Positions 41,488 through 51,773 of a DNA stretch of 64,000 nt are shown here, in pieces. Every line of letters starts with the position of its first letter. Position 1 is the stretch's first letter. The stretch spans positions 41,001,501 to 41,065,500 of the forward strand of contig CM077011.1 of NCBI GenBank assembly GCA_039090855.1. Reading direction: 5' to 3'. The DNA is from Macrothele yani. Its lineage: Eukaryota; Arthropoda; Arachnida; Araneae; Macrothelidae. The translations under genes were made by a program, and so were the position numbers. The notes under the pieces are model-generated. The model had not been told where the DNA came from and ran no database searches. It saw only the letters and a list, made by a program, of their open reading frames with translations.

Positions 41488-42014
41488 AACTCAGAAGAAA
41501 CTCAAGGGCAGGACTCAGTGGAAACTTCAACATAGCCACTCAGCAGAAACTTAGATACACTAACACCGAATAGGACTAAATAAGAGCTCCGACTCAGCCC
41601 CTCAGTAGGCAGTTCTATAAAAAAAGTATCCAGCAGAACTACGTAGGAACTTCTATACACATACCCTCAGTAGGAACTTCGATACACAGCCCGTCAACAG
41701 GTACTTCGATACACAGCCCCTCAGCAGGAACTTCGATACACAGCCTCTCAGCAGGGACTTCGATACGCAGCCCCTCAGCAGGGACTTCGATACACAGCCC
41801 CGCAGCAGGGACTTCGATACACATCTCCTCAGCAGGGACTTCGATACACAGCCCCTCAGCAGGGACTTCGATACCCAGCTCCTCAGTAACAACTACATTA
41901 CACAGCAACTCAGCAGGAACGTCGATACAAAAGTACCCACTAAGACTGCGTAGGAACTTTGACACAGATACTTAACAGGAACTTTGATGCACAAACGGCC
42001 CAAGGGATTCCGTA
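41488..42014 (-). repeat. 27-bp minisatellite with nonapeptide frame
   Basis: At 41,650-41,890 the unit is GGAACTTCGATACACAGCC plus CCTCAGCA, 27 bp. On the reverse strand it reads as CIEVPAEGL nine-residue repeats within a 108-residue frame (41639-41965). Flanking units (41490-41640, 41890-42014) are more diverged. I treat the frame as a by-product: it starts in diverged units and has no flanking gene structure. Confidence 0.85.
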
Positions 42015-42024
42015 CGAACACTTT

Positions 42025-42244
42025 TAGCAGCCCCGGTGGCGTAGTGGTCTAAGTGACGGCTTCTGATCATTCGTCCAAAAGGGGTCCGGGTTCGAATCCC
42101 GGTGACGCATGGATGTTGTGTTTGTCTTACGGCACTGGCTCTCTCCCTTCCCTGGAACCAGTGACCCTAAATTAGGGACGGGCGACTGCTTATAGCCCAA
42201 TGAGTGGCTCACGGTGGTCGTTAAACATCCGATCAAAGAAAAAA
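42025..42244 (+). mobile_element. SINE-1 copy, forward (well preserved)
   Basis: Head GCAGCCCCGGTGGCGTAGTG, box B GGGTTCGAATCCCGGTGACG, body and tail as in the other copies. Duplication GAACACTTT (42016-42024 and 42245-42253). Inserted into the minisatellite. Confidence 0.94.
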
Positions 42245-42253
42245 GAACACTTT

Positions 42254-42590
42254 GACCCAGACACTCTGTCTGGACTTCGCTACACAAACATGCCGTAGAA
42301 CTACGTAGGAGCTTCGACACAGGCACTCATAAGCACTCCATAGGACTTAGTGGAACCTTCAACATAGCCACTCAACAAGAACTGAGAAACACGAGCTTCC
42401 CGTAGGCCTGAATAAGAGCTTCAACAAGGGTACTTGGTAAGTACTTCGATACAAAAGTTCCCAGTAGGACTACATCAGAACTTTGACAGAGCCATTCAGT
42501 AGGAACTTTGATACACAACTCAGAAGGAACTTCGATACGCAACAACTCAGAAGGAACTTCGATACGCAACAACTCAGAAGGAACGGTTTT
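42254..42590 (+). repeat. GGAACTTCGATACACA minisatellite, right part
   Basis: Continuation after the SINE. The last three units (AACAACTCAGAAGGAACTTC-like, 27 bp, 42508-42585) are nearly identical to each other. Confidence 0.82.
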
Positions 42591-42591
42591 T

Positions 42592-42800
42592 TTCAGTGAA
42601 GGTTTAACGACCACCGTGAACAACTCGATGGACTATAAGCAGTCGCCCGACCATAATTTAGTGCCAGTGGCTCCAGGGAAGGATAAGAACCGGTGCCGTA
42701 AGACAAATACAACATCCATGCCTCACCGGGATTCAAATTCGGGCCCTTCTCGGACGAATGGTCATAAACCAACCCTTGTACCACTGCGCCACCGCGGCGT
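42592..42800 (-). mobile_element. SINE-1 copy, reverse
   Basis: Tail GGTTTAACGACCACCGTGAA at left, body, head CACTGCGCCACCGCGGCG at right. Several changes from consensus (for example GATTCAAATTCGGGC in box B). No clear duplication. Confidence 0.88.
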
Positions 42801-42829
42801 CCAGGAGAAACTTGGAATCATCCATCTGA

Positions 42830-44540
42830 GAAACTTCGATGGAAAAGTATAAGGTGCAAATTAAGAAGTAATATTTAAAAGATAGTGAAGATTCAACGTA
42901 ACATAAGTGACACCTTTGAAACAGGTGATACCCAGAAAAACCCGTTTTGCTAGACCAGCACTCAATCTAGCAGTGGCAGCCAGCATCGGGACAAGAGCTG
43001 GCACACCTATCAGTTGTCATATGCCACAACAGGGCCATCAGTTATCCATCACAGACAGTGGCTACCACAAGCAGCCCTTAAGCGGTTCTGTAAGCATGTG
43101 CCATAAATGGTGGCTAGCCTAATGTAATCCGCCAGTTTCTTGGTAGTGGCCTCCGGCAGCCACGCAATCATGTGGCGTAACTTATGGCTTGGCGAATCTG
43201 GTCCGCCAATTTCTCATTAGTGGCAAAAGAGACGAAATCAAAACTCCTCGATGTTTCTCGATCAGCGCCCCATTTTTTTCTTCGCGTGGTTGAGTGAGTT
43301 GGCCATGTTGAACGATGTCACGCCTCAGTCGGCGCTACTTTTCTCCACAGGACATTTTGCTGCGTGACGTCACGGCGCTAGGGAAATTCTCTCAATCGAT
43401 CTGAAAAAACGTTCGGTGTATCAGCGTAGCATCGAACTCTCGGCAGTTTGGTTGCAAAGCAGATGCATTAACCCCAAGTCCGCATTAGCAGTTGGGGAGT
43501 TTGCTTGAAATTGTGCCTGTTTCTCCTGCGCGATGTGAAATGAAGGGTTCTCTTTTTTAATTTTGAAATACTGCGTGTTATTTTTTCATAAACGTCGGTT
43601 TTATATAATTCACAAATTGTTTTTCAACGTAACGATTTTCTTCATTCACAATGACAGAACTTCCCTCATTTTCAACGGGTGCACCAACTTAAAAACGTTT
43701 CTAAAGTTGTGTGCTGTCCTGCGGTTTTGAAACGCGATTGTTTAATTAATATATGTATGTGTTCATGTCACATTGTGTTACATTTTTAACATCGTATCTT
43801 TTTTTTCACACTCTGAAGCTACGTTTGTTCTGAATAGGAAAGACATTTGTTTCATTTTTGGTTATTTTTGGCAGCGAATTTTCCCAATCTTGTGTGTTCT
43901 CCGTATGGATAAGTAAATTATATTTACATAGCGTTGCTTATTTTTTTTTCAAATACTTGATAATTTTATAATGATTTATGCCGTTTTTTGTTTTGTTTTG
44001 CAAAAATACCCATTTTATGTAATTCATATTTTTTACTAACAAAAGATTTGTTAATGTCTTTGGGACACTTTTGTTTGCAGCAGTTTAGTGTATGCTAACA
44101 AAGAATTATTCGACACATTTGTTAAGTTTTTAGAAATTATTTCTTGTTTTTCATGGGAATGGAGTGGGTAGGATTCATGGCTGTTTGTATTCTCGATTTT
44201 TCACGTGTTAGTGAAGGAATTTTGCTGTGAAATGATTTTCTATAAATACAAGGGAGTAATTGAACATTTTGCAGTTCATTAATCATTTACTGACATTAAT
44301 CTTCGTCAACGCGATATTTCATACGAAAATTAATTCGTCTCTCTACGGCTTTTTTCTTGATATCCACTAAAATTACACGATGGCGTGGACGTAAGCTAAT
44401 TGATGCGCGTGCGCAGTCCTGCTGCTTGTACTTCGTGTTTGTTGCTTCGGCTGTCAGTTTCGGATCACTCGTGGCGCTAGCTTGGTGTCCCATAATCCAC
44501 AGCAATGAGACAGGTCCATCAGCGGTATGCTAGAGGCTCC
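42830..44540. other. No gene recognised
   Basis: 42,900-43,230 contains a diverged direct repeat (CCGCCAGTTTCTTGGTAGTGG against CCGCCAATTTCTCATTAGTGG, simplified). 43,240-43,500 is GC-richer, with ACGTCACGG. A possible decayed tRNA-like segment sits near 43,420-43,480 in reverse. The rest is AT-rich with T runs and no motif-bearing frame. Confidence 0.45.
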
Positions 44541-44544
44541 TGTA

Positions 44545-44700
44545 ATGTACCTGCCAGCAGGACGCACATGACATAAAGGCAGACAGCAGTCAGAACGGAC
44601 GTCCGCGTAGCTCAATTGGTAGAGTGACTTGTTCCGGAATAAGCGGACTTGGGTTCGAATCCCGGCGTAGACCAAAAATGACGGAGAAATTTACTTCGTT
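44545..44700 (+). repeat. tRNA-like repeat unit, copy 1
   Basis: Preceded by TACCTGCCAGCAGGACGCAC. tRNA-like part 44603-44674: GTCCGCGTAGCTCAATTGGT (perfect box A) and GGGTTCGAATCCCGGCGTAG (perfect box B). One acceptor-stem mismatch. Followed by AAATTTACTTCGTTATA. A copy 433 bp downstream shares the flanks as well, so this is a SINE-like repeat rather than an isolated tRNA gene. Confidence 0.72.
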
Positions 44701-44977
44701 ATAATGGCTCCCGAACTATCCGGATGACCCGACCGTTCAAAATCTCGCAGTGGTGTGATGTTATTTCCACACCGCGAGATAGGAAAACTCAGAGAATCTC
44801 TTCTCCAGCGCTTCGAAAAATAAATGTGTGTGACGTTGCATTCCACACACCAGATTGCCTGTGAGTTCTCAAGTGCACGTTCTACAGTGGATGGCTGCCT
44901 TCAACGACTCATGGTCACGGCTGACCCGTGGGCCATGCCCCCGGCCCTCTTTCGCGTGGGGGGAGAGATGTGACGTA

Positions 44978-45130
44978 CCTGCCAGCAGGACGCACATGAC
45001 ATAAAGGCAGATAGCAATCAGAATGAACGTCTGCGTAGCTCACTTGGTAGAGCCACTTGTTCCGGAATAAGCGGACTCGGGTTCGAATCCCGGCGTAGAC
45101 CAGAAATGACGGATAAATTTATTTCGTTAT
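44978..45130 (+). repeat. tRNA-like repeat unit, copy 2
   Basis: tRNA-like part 45030-45101. A 7-bp acceptor stem forms (GTCTGCG / CGTAGAC with one G-T). The D stem GCTC/GAGC is perfect and the T arm CGGGTTCGAATCCCG is good. The anticodon stem is weak (CTTG/TAAG), with loop TTCCGGA, which would give anticodon CCG (Arg). It could be a tRNA gene or pseudogene, but the shared flanks with copy 1 favour a SINE. Confidence 0.65.
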
Positions 45131-45399
45131 ACTGCCAACAACGGATCGCTACGGTAGCATCAGCGGCAGATTTCGGCCAACAGTGATCCATCACTTCCAG
45201 CTGTTTCGAGTACTTGTGTTTCTGTTCGGGTATTTTTACTTTTTGATACTACGCACTTTTTCCGACGGTAGGAAAGTCAATCCCAAATACAAAAATTCGA
45301 TGTAACGAAAATCGGTAACGGAAGCATTCAAACCATTGTTGAAATAAGATTTTTGAATGCTGTGTTATGAAGTGACCCATTAATACTTAATTCTATTGT

Positions 45400-46615
45400 T
45401 ACTCAACACAATATACTGGTGTCCAAAAGTTAAGCATAATTGGTAAAGCATACAAAGTAAAGGGTTAAAACCGACAGAACAGCGGACATTGGTATATAGA
45501 TTAGTCAAAAACTTAAGCCAATCGCAGTGCATGGTCAAATAACTTCCGCTGACGTTCGATATTCAAATATCTCGCAGTTCCACAAAATCAGCTTACCGTA
45601 CCCTGAGTGTATTATTCCATTTTCTTTCAATCCCCGTAAGAAGAGTTGTCATTGGTGATCAGGAACATATTATGGAACAAACACGTCACGTTGACCATTT
45701 TTTGCAGGGTAGAATAATCGGACGGATCGAATCAGGACAGTTACATTCAGTCCTCCAGGGCACTGAATGCGCAACAAAGTGTAATTTCCAAGCCTTGGAG
45801 AAGATTCCAGGACACAGAAGATGTTAGACGCCGACTATTACAAGGTCGTCCAAGAGTCACAAACCCTCAGGAGGACCAATACATAGGACATCTGCTAGGT
45901 AACTCTCTGCAGAGCTTGCGGCCGCCCCAGGACCGAGAGTTGCAAGGCAAACTGTTTACAGGAGGCTCAGGGAAACTGGTCTTTGTGCCAAACGTACAGT
46001 AGTTTGTCGAACAGGAGGGCCTGTTTAAATGGGAGTCAGAAACATCGAAACTCGACACTGAATCAATGGAGCAATGTGCTCTTCACTGATGAGTCCAGAT
46101 TCAGTTTACAGACTGTTTTTCGTCGAACCTCTCTCTGAGGAGAAAGGGGAACCCGTTCCAGTCATCTGGGAATGGTACTAATTTGGTGGCGTTGGGGTCG
46201 TGGTATGGGAAGGCATCATATTGAATGAGCGTACAGAGCTCCACATCTTCTACAGAGGTACTGTGGCTGCTCTGAGATACAGAGACGAGATACGGGAACT
46301 TCATGTGAGACCTTTTAGAGGTGCCGTGGGTCCAGAGCTAGTGTTCATGGACGATAACTCACGCCCCCACAGAGCTCAGCTGCTGGTTGATTTTCTCCAA
46401 AGTGAATATCTCCAGCACATGGTGTGGTCAGCGAGGTCAACGAATATGAATTCAATAGAGAATGCATGAGATCCACTAGGGAGGCAAATTGCATCCCGTC
46501 TTTTGGACATGAGTGCGCATATTTCACTAAACTATCGCTCAACTTTGTTTCATCATATTTTACACAAACGTAACAATATCTCATTGCAATTTGCGTAAAT
46601 TACGAGAACCTCATG
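45400..46615 (+). pseudogene. Tc1-like element and transposase remnant
   Basis: The left end reads CTGGTGTCCAAAAGTTAAGC (45418 onward), a Tc1-style TIR; the right end is decayed (CATGCTAAGTGC near 46611). Transposase traces: GRIIGRIESGQLHSVLQGTE, AAAPGPRVARQTVYRRLRET, GLCAKRTVVC, a shifted FTDESRFSL-like region, VVWEGIILNERTELHIF, GPELVFMDDNSRPHRAQLLV (second Asp kept), VWSARSTNMNSIENA (should be SPDLNPIEN). Many frame breaks. Confidence 0.8.
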
Positions 46616-46619
46616 CTAA

Positions 46620-47165
46620 GTGCGATAAAAGGCATAACAAAAATGCGTTTTTTATGCTATGAAAATGGTCCGTCGCAGCGAAAATTGGCCACCTCTCGAC
46701 ACCTACCCCGCCCTCTCCTCCTACTGTTGGCGTACATATGACGGAACCCTTAAAATGATTTATAACACGATGGAGTGTGAGCTGTAGATAACTTAGACTG
46801 TAATCCTCCCCTTAACACACTTGTGATTCAGCTTTTCTTTCTCTCATGCTGTCAGACTTTTGCTTGCGCATGCGCAGGTGGACTTTCGACGCTACATCAC
46901 AATTCATCGGTGTCAGGGTCGTTTCATACGTTCGTCTAAGTCTAATAATAATGATAATAACAAATATTGTTTTTGAAACAATGAACAGTCGAAATACTAC
47001 TGCCGCCGCCATAGTTTAGTAAATATTTACTAATATGACTCATATATCCTTTTTCATTAGTTTTACAACAATAACATTCATTATCGCTCAATGTCAGGAA
47101 TTAATAAACCTTATTGTCTGTTGTTATGATTAAATCAAACTTTGTATGTTCCTGATTCTTGATCG
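46620..47165. other. No feature recognised
   Basis: No motif-bearing frame or repeat structure seen. Confidence 0.5.
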
Positions 47166-47167
47166 GT

Positions 47168-47352
47168 GTGGTCGTGGTTTCTGCCCATTTGTTTCGGTTT
47201 GAACCCCGGTGAGGCATGCCTTTTTTTTTTTTTTTGTGTGTTTGTCTTACGGCAATGGCTCTCTCCCTTCCTTATAGTGATTCTAAGTTAGGGACGGACG
47301 ACTGCTTATAGCCCAATGAGTTGCTCACGGTGGTCGTTAAACCTCCAGTAAA
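47168..47352 (+). mobile_element. SINE-1 copy, partial, with internal T run
   Basis: The head is decayed up to GGTTTGAACCCCGGTGAGGC. A run of ~17 T then replaces the usual GGATGTTG. The body GTGTTTGTCTTACGGCAATG and the tail GGTGGTCGTTAAACCTCCAG are present. It lies ~80 bp from an inverted copy. Confidence 0.85.
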
Positions 47353-47429
47353 ATAAAAATAAATATATCCACAAAGAGTACGAGGAATTTCTCTCTCGCT
47401 TATGTTTGTTCCCCAGATTTTTTTAGCAC

Positions 47430-47668
47430 GTCTTTTTTTTTTTTTTTTTTTTTGGATGGGAGGTTTAACGACCGCCGTGAGCAACTCAATAGGCTATAAG
47501 CAGTCGTCCGTCCCTAATTTAGGGTCACTGGTTACAGGGAAGGGAGAGAGCCAGTGCCGTATGACAAACACAACATCCATGCCTCACCGGGATTCGAACC
47601 CGGACACCTTTCGGACGAATGATCAGAGGCCATCGCTTAGACCGCTGCGCCACCGGGGCGGGGCGGCT
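47430..47668 (-). mobile_element. SINE-1 copy, reverse (well preserved)
   Basis: Long poly-T (tail) at 47,432-47,453, GGGAGGTTTAACGACCGCCG, body, box B CGGGATTCGAACCCGG and head CGCTGCGCCACCGGGGCGG. With the copy at 47168-47352 it forms an inverted pair able to fold. Confidence 0.93.
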
Positions 47669-47987
47669 ACATCTTTTGTAAAAAAAAAAAAAAAAAAGAT
47701 CGTGCTTATGTTACCGGTTAGTCCGTCCGCCCATCTGTGCCCACGATATCTCTGCAACTATTAGTCCGATTTGAAAAATTCTTCTTACATTGGGAAGCTT
47801 AAAATATGCGAATGATGATCCTTCATTTCATTTTACGATTTACAAATTCGCCGCTAGAGAGCGTAAATGCAGATGATGACGAATTCAAAAGTACGTTTTA
47901 TTCCACATATTTGCTTCTAAACATCCCGTTGATAAAATTATTTTATCTTTCAAATTCCATTTATGTTGAAGAGTATTTTAGATAAAC

Positions 47988-49395
47988 ACTGCTGGCCACC
48001 CAAAATGCAACACCAAGAAGCACACGAGATAGCAAAGCCAGATTTACTGGACACATAACAACAGATACAAAGATAAAACGATTGACCTAACAGGCCCCTG
48101 CGACTTACGGAACACGCAGACATCAATAGTTCGTGTGGCCCCCATGGCTGGAAATAACGACCACTACACGACGCGGGAACGAACGAAAGAGGCTTTGTAT
48201 GTGGGCTTGGGGTATGTCGGTCCAGGCTGCTTCCACACGTTGCCACAGTTCATCAGGCGTAGCCGCGGGTGGTGCTTGCCGGGCCACTCGGTTGCCGATC
48301 AGCGACAAGACGTGTTCGATGGGCGACATATCGGGGGAGCAGGCGGGCCACGGCAGCAGTGACACCTGGTGGGCCGTGAAGTATTGTTGCACGATGCGTG
48401 CCAGGTGCGGGCGTGCTTTGTCCTCTTGAAATGTGGCCGCTGGCAGGTCCTGCAGGTAAGGGAGGACTACAGGTTCCAAAACGTCAGAGATGTAGCGGTG
48501 GCTGTCGAGTTTACCGGCGATGTGTACCAGAGGGGTGCGAGTGTCATATCAAATTGCGCCCCAAACCATAACGCCAGGTGACGTACCGGTATGGCGATGC
48601 ATAATACAGGCGTCATACAGTCTCTCGCCGCGGTGCCGCCACACGCGGATCCGACCATCGTGGTGTCTCAGGAAGAAGCGGGATTCGTCGGAAAAGACAA
48701 TGTCGTGCCATTCCGTAGTCCAGGTGCGGCGTTCAACGGCCCACTGCCGCCGCACGCGCCGGTGCTGTAACGTCAATGGTAATCGGAGCAGTAGGCGCCG
48801 TGCGACAAGTCCCTGCTCCTGCAGACGACGTCGAACGGTATGTGCTGACACAGGTTGTTCCGAAACACACCCTAATTCCTGCGCTAACATTCGTGATATG
48901 GCGGTGCGAGCCGTCAATGCCCACCGCACAACATGCCGGTCCTCTCTTTCGGTGGTGTTTTGCGGCTGCGGCAATCGCTCTCGTCGGTCCGTCCGTCCCT
49001 CCTGCACCGACCGAATCCATACTCGCCTCTCTTTGGCTTGTTGTCGTCTCACACGGGCGCCGAAGTCTCGGCACGATAAACCGCGGTGGCGATAAGCCAC
49101 TATTCGTCCTCTGTCAAACTCCGAAACGTGCTGGAATGATTGCCGTATTCTGCGACGAGGCATCAGGAAGCTTCCCACGCACAGGTCCGGCAGCACAACA
49201 CACTTCCACTACTTAAACCCCGCCTTCTGTGCACCCTTCTTATAGTGCTTCTCGGTGGCGTGACGGGCGCACATGATTTGCATATGCCCTGCAATGCTAA
49301 TCGTTTGCATGTCCTCTCGCGGCCGACACATGCTGCGAATTTCAGGTCAATCGGATGCTTCCTTCTTGGTGTTGCATTTTGGGTGTCCAGCAGTG
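47988..49395 (-). mobile_element. Tc1-like element, complete ends
   Basis: TIRs: left CACTGCTGGCCACCCAAAAT, right reverse complement CACTGCTGGACACCCAAAAT, both continuing GCAACACCAAGAAG. TA at 49396-49397; the left flank shows AA after a TA. A second copy of the same family lies at 53362-54748. The GC content of its coding part is clearly above that of its surroundings. Confidence 0.92.
48123..49196 (-). pseudogene. Tc1 transposase, one premature stop
   Basis: One continuous frame from 49,196 to 48,123, broken only by a TGA at 48549-48551. The other family copy has Gly (GGA) there, so one base change explains it. DNA-binding half: VSEFDRGRIVAYRHRGLSCR, RDFGARVRRQQAKERRVWIR. Catalytic motifs: VFSDESRFFLRHHDGRIRVW (first Asp), TFQEDKARPHLARIVQQYF (second Asp), CSPDMSPIEHVLSLIGNRVA (Glu). 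The end is FPRRVVVVISSHGGHTNY. About 356 codons, normal length for the group (the first Met is likely MPRRRIRQ, slightly inside). The best-preserved transposase in the window. Confidence 0.9.
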
Positions 49396-49399
49396 TAGT

Positions 49400-50400
49400 T
49401 ACTTTTTCATATTACGCATAGATTTTCACTAGGAAGCGTAAAAGTAAATTACATTTTTTCCGATAACACTTCTTCTAAAACTCCGATTTGAAGAATTTTT
49501 ATTTTTTCAGCAGATACACCTCCTGATGGAAATATTTTGCATATGATTTCAAATTTTTGGTAAAAAATTTGGCCACCAGGGGTCGTATGGATTAATTTTT
49601 GCTCCTGATGTATTTACCATAAAATCTGAGCTTCAAAAATATCGATTGAAAAAATTATTTCGTGTACTGATGCCACTCACATCGATAAACCTTTTCGGAA
49701 TATTTTCTTCTTAAAATATTCTACAGTTTCTCCGCCAGGAGGCGTAGATGTTTATCTTATTTTTGTCAATATCTCTACTTCTAGGAGTCCAATTTGAAAA
49801 GTTCCTTCTTTGTTAGATTGTTTCTAGTGTGACATGTTTTTCATATAATTTTAAAATTTTCAAGTAATTCATAGAATTTCCGCTAGAGGGCGTAAAGTAA
49901 ATTGCTTTCCCCCTATATATCTGCTTCTAAGTCTCCGATTTAAAAAATTCTCCTGATGGGAAATCCTTTCCACATAATTTCTAATTTTGGTAAAAAATAG
50001 TTTGGCCACCAGGTGGCGTAAGTTTTAATTTCAGCTTCTGATGTGTTTGTAGGAAAATCTAAGCTCCTGAGCAGTCGACTATTTTTTTTTCTTGGACCGA
50101 TACCGCTCATATGGAAAAACCTTTTGAGATTACTTTCTTCCTAAAATAATGCATGGCTTTCCCACCAGGGGACGTAAAGTCACATCTTATTTTTGTCGAT
50201 ATCTCTGTTTCTAAGAGTCCGATTTGAAATATTCTTTCTGTGTTGGAGAGCGTTTCCGGTGCGAAATGTTTCTCATATATAAATTCACGTTTTTCTTAAC
50301 GCACAAGTCTGCAACCAGAGGGCGTAAGCTCACGATTCCGTTTACAGCAATATCTGAGGGATTAAAAACCCGATTGAAAAACTTCTTTCTTCCTTCAGAC
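49400..50400 (+). repeat. ~150-bp tandem array with CTCF-like motifs
   Basis: Diverged units contain TCTCCGATTTGAAAAATTCT-like, CACATAATTT and a GC-rich core. Cores: CCACCAGGGGTCGTA (49573), CCGCCAGGAGGCGTA (49732), CCGCTAGAGGGCGTA (49880), CCACCAGGTGGCGTA (50006), CCACCAGGGGACGTA (50162), CAACCAGAGGGCGTA (50312). Spacing is 126-159 bp. A further unit lies at 47851 (CCGCTAGAGAGCGTA), beyond the Tc1 that splits the array, and reversed units at 8.7-8.9 kb. The core resembles the CTCF consensus, but binding is not shown. Confidence 0.8.
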
Positions 50401-50700
50401 ACTATTGTCTTTGAATTGCTTTGATAAATTTAATTTGCGTCAGAACGGATTCAAAAGACGTGCTTATTACACCCGAAAATTCGGTGTCATATTTCTTGTT
50501 TCATTTCAGTTCAGTCACTTCAGCTGTAGAGAAGAAATTGAAAATGAAGACATTACAATAAATACCATCGGCTTCGTATTATTCTCGTACTTAACAGGAT
50601 TTTCTTTTTCATAGTGTATTTCCGTTTCAGTACAATAATTCGATGGCGTTAAATGCCTGCCGTTCAGTGCTTAACCCTTTAACCGGATGGAACAAATTAA

Positions 50701-51769
50701 GGGTGTTCGGTAGATTAATATGGGCACAAAAATCGATTTTTTTATTATTGTACATTTCTATTGCATGAATCATTGGCTTTAATTTGACACCTGATTTGTA
50801 GTTATCCTACTGATAGAACAAAAGTTATGGCCCTAAATGTGAGTACATGTTAGGCAGTTTTTCGCGCGTTCCCCACATTTGGTATTTGATCTCACGCTAT
50901 AGCGTGTTTTTTTATAGTACTACGTGTTCCACAGTTCTAAGGACAGACGTTTCTTGTTTCAAGTTGGCAATTCTGCTGCAAGGGAATTAAAGCATGTGAC
51001 AACTACTAATAGACTTCATTAGCGACAATCACACGAACTGTAGTGTCTTTACTGTTGTGTTGGTGTAGTCTGAGGTTATTTGGAGTGTATGATGCCATCT
51101 TAAACTATAACAAAGGGAATATATCTAGATGCATGGTTTTGCAACAGCTTGGGATCATTGTCAGCAAGAATAAGGGATCAGTTCTGGCGGAACTCGATAG
51201 TCTGTGGGTGAGAAGGGGTGATCGTATGTTGTCCCCACTCCAGAAAAAAGGCTAGACAACAGCGTGCAAGTTCCAAGAGGAAGCTTGAAGAGGTGTTCCA
51301 TAAAGAAGAGGGACAGATAACCCTTCCTAGGGTGCTGGAATGCACTGAATCTACTGTTGTATGGTAAGCGTTAGCTCAATAAACTTCAATTGCATATTTC
51401 CGAGAGTTGTATTTTTGAACGTTAATGACCCATTATCTCAGAACCTATAAAACATACAGCTTTGAAATTTGTACTGCAGATTTGTCTCTTGTATCTACAG
51501 ACTTTAACACAAGAATTTTGTAATGTGATGTTTTGGTATCCTTTTATACATTTTTATGTTTCATTTTTTACGTTTTTAATGGTTCCTGAAATAGAAATCA
51601 TAGAATGATAACTAAAATTAATTTTTAAAAAACCTTGTGTTAAAGTGTGTAGCAGTATGTAGCGAACAACCCCTGAAAACTTCAGCCACTTCTTTCCCGT
51701 GGTTCCTGAGATAAGGTGTCTTCAATATGTTACAATTAACATGTCCGAGATACAACCTACCGAACCCCT
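50701..51769 (+). mobile_element. TTAA-flanked DNA element (Kolobok/piggyBac-like target), non-autonomous
   Basis: TTAA at 50697-50700 and 51770-51773. Ends: left GGGTGTTCGGTAGATTAATA, right reverse complement AGGGGTTCGGTAGGTTGTAT. 1069 bp. It contains a short frame (51043-51255, continuing with frame breaks to ~51,350). That reads DAILNYNKGNISRCMVLQQL, ELDSLWVRRGDRM and a Lys-rich end, the type of C-terminal segment I associate with transposon proteins of aquatic and arthropod genomes. The superfamily is inferred from TTAA and end sequence only. Confidence 0.6.
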
Positions 51770-51773
51770 TTAA

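Noticed and set aside
45030..45101. Functional tRNA-Arg(CCG) gene
   Set aside because: Weak anticodon stem, and a second copy shares long flanks, which fits a SINE-like repeat better. Kept as a repeat with the alternative noted.
48520..49216. Arg/Ser/Cys-rich frames on the + strand (up to 191 residues)
   Set aside because: Antisense shadows of the reverse-strand Tc1 transposase, which has clear motifs and an almost unbroken frame.
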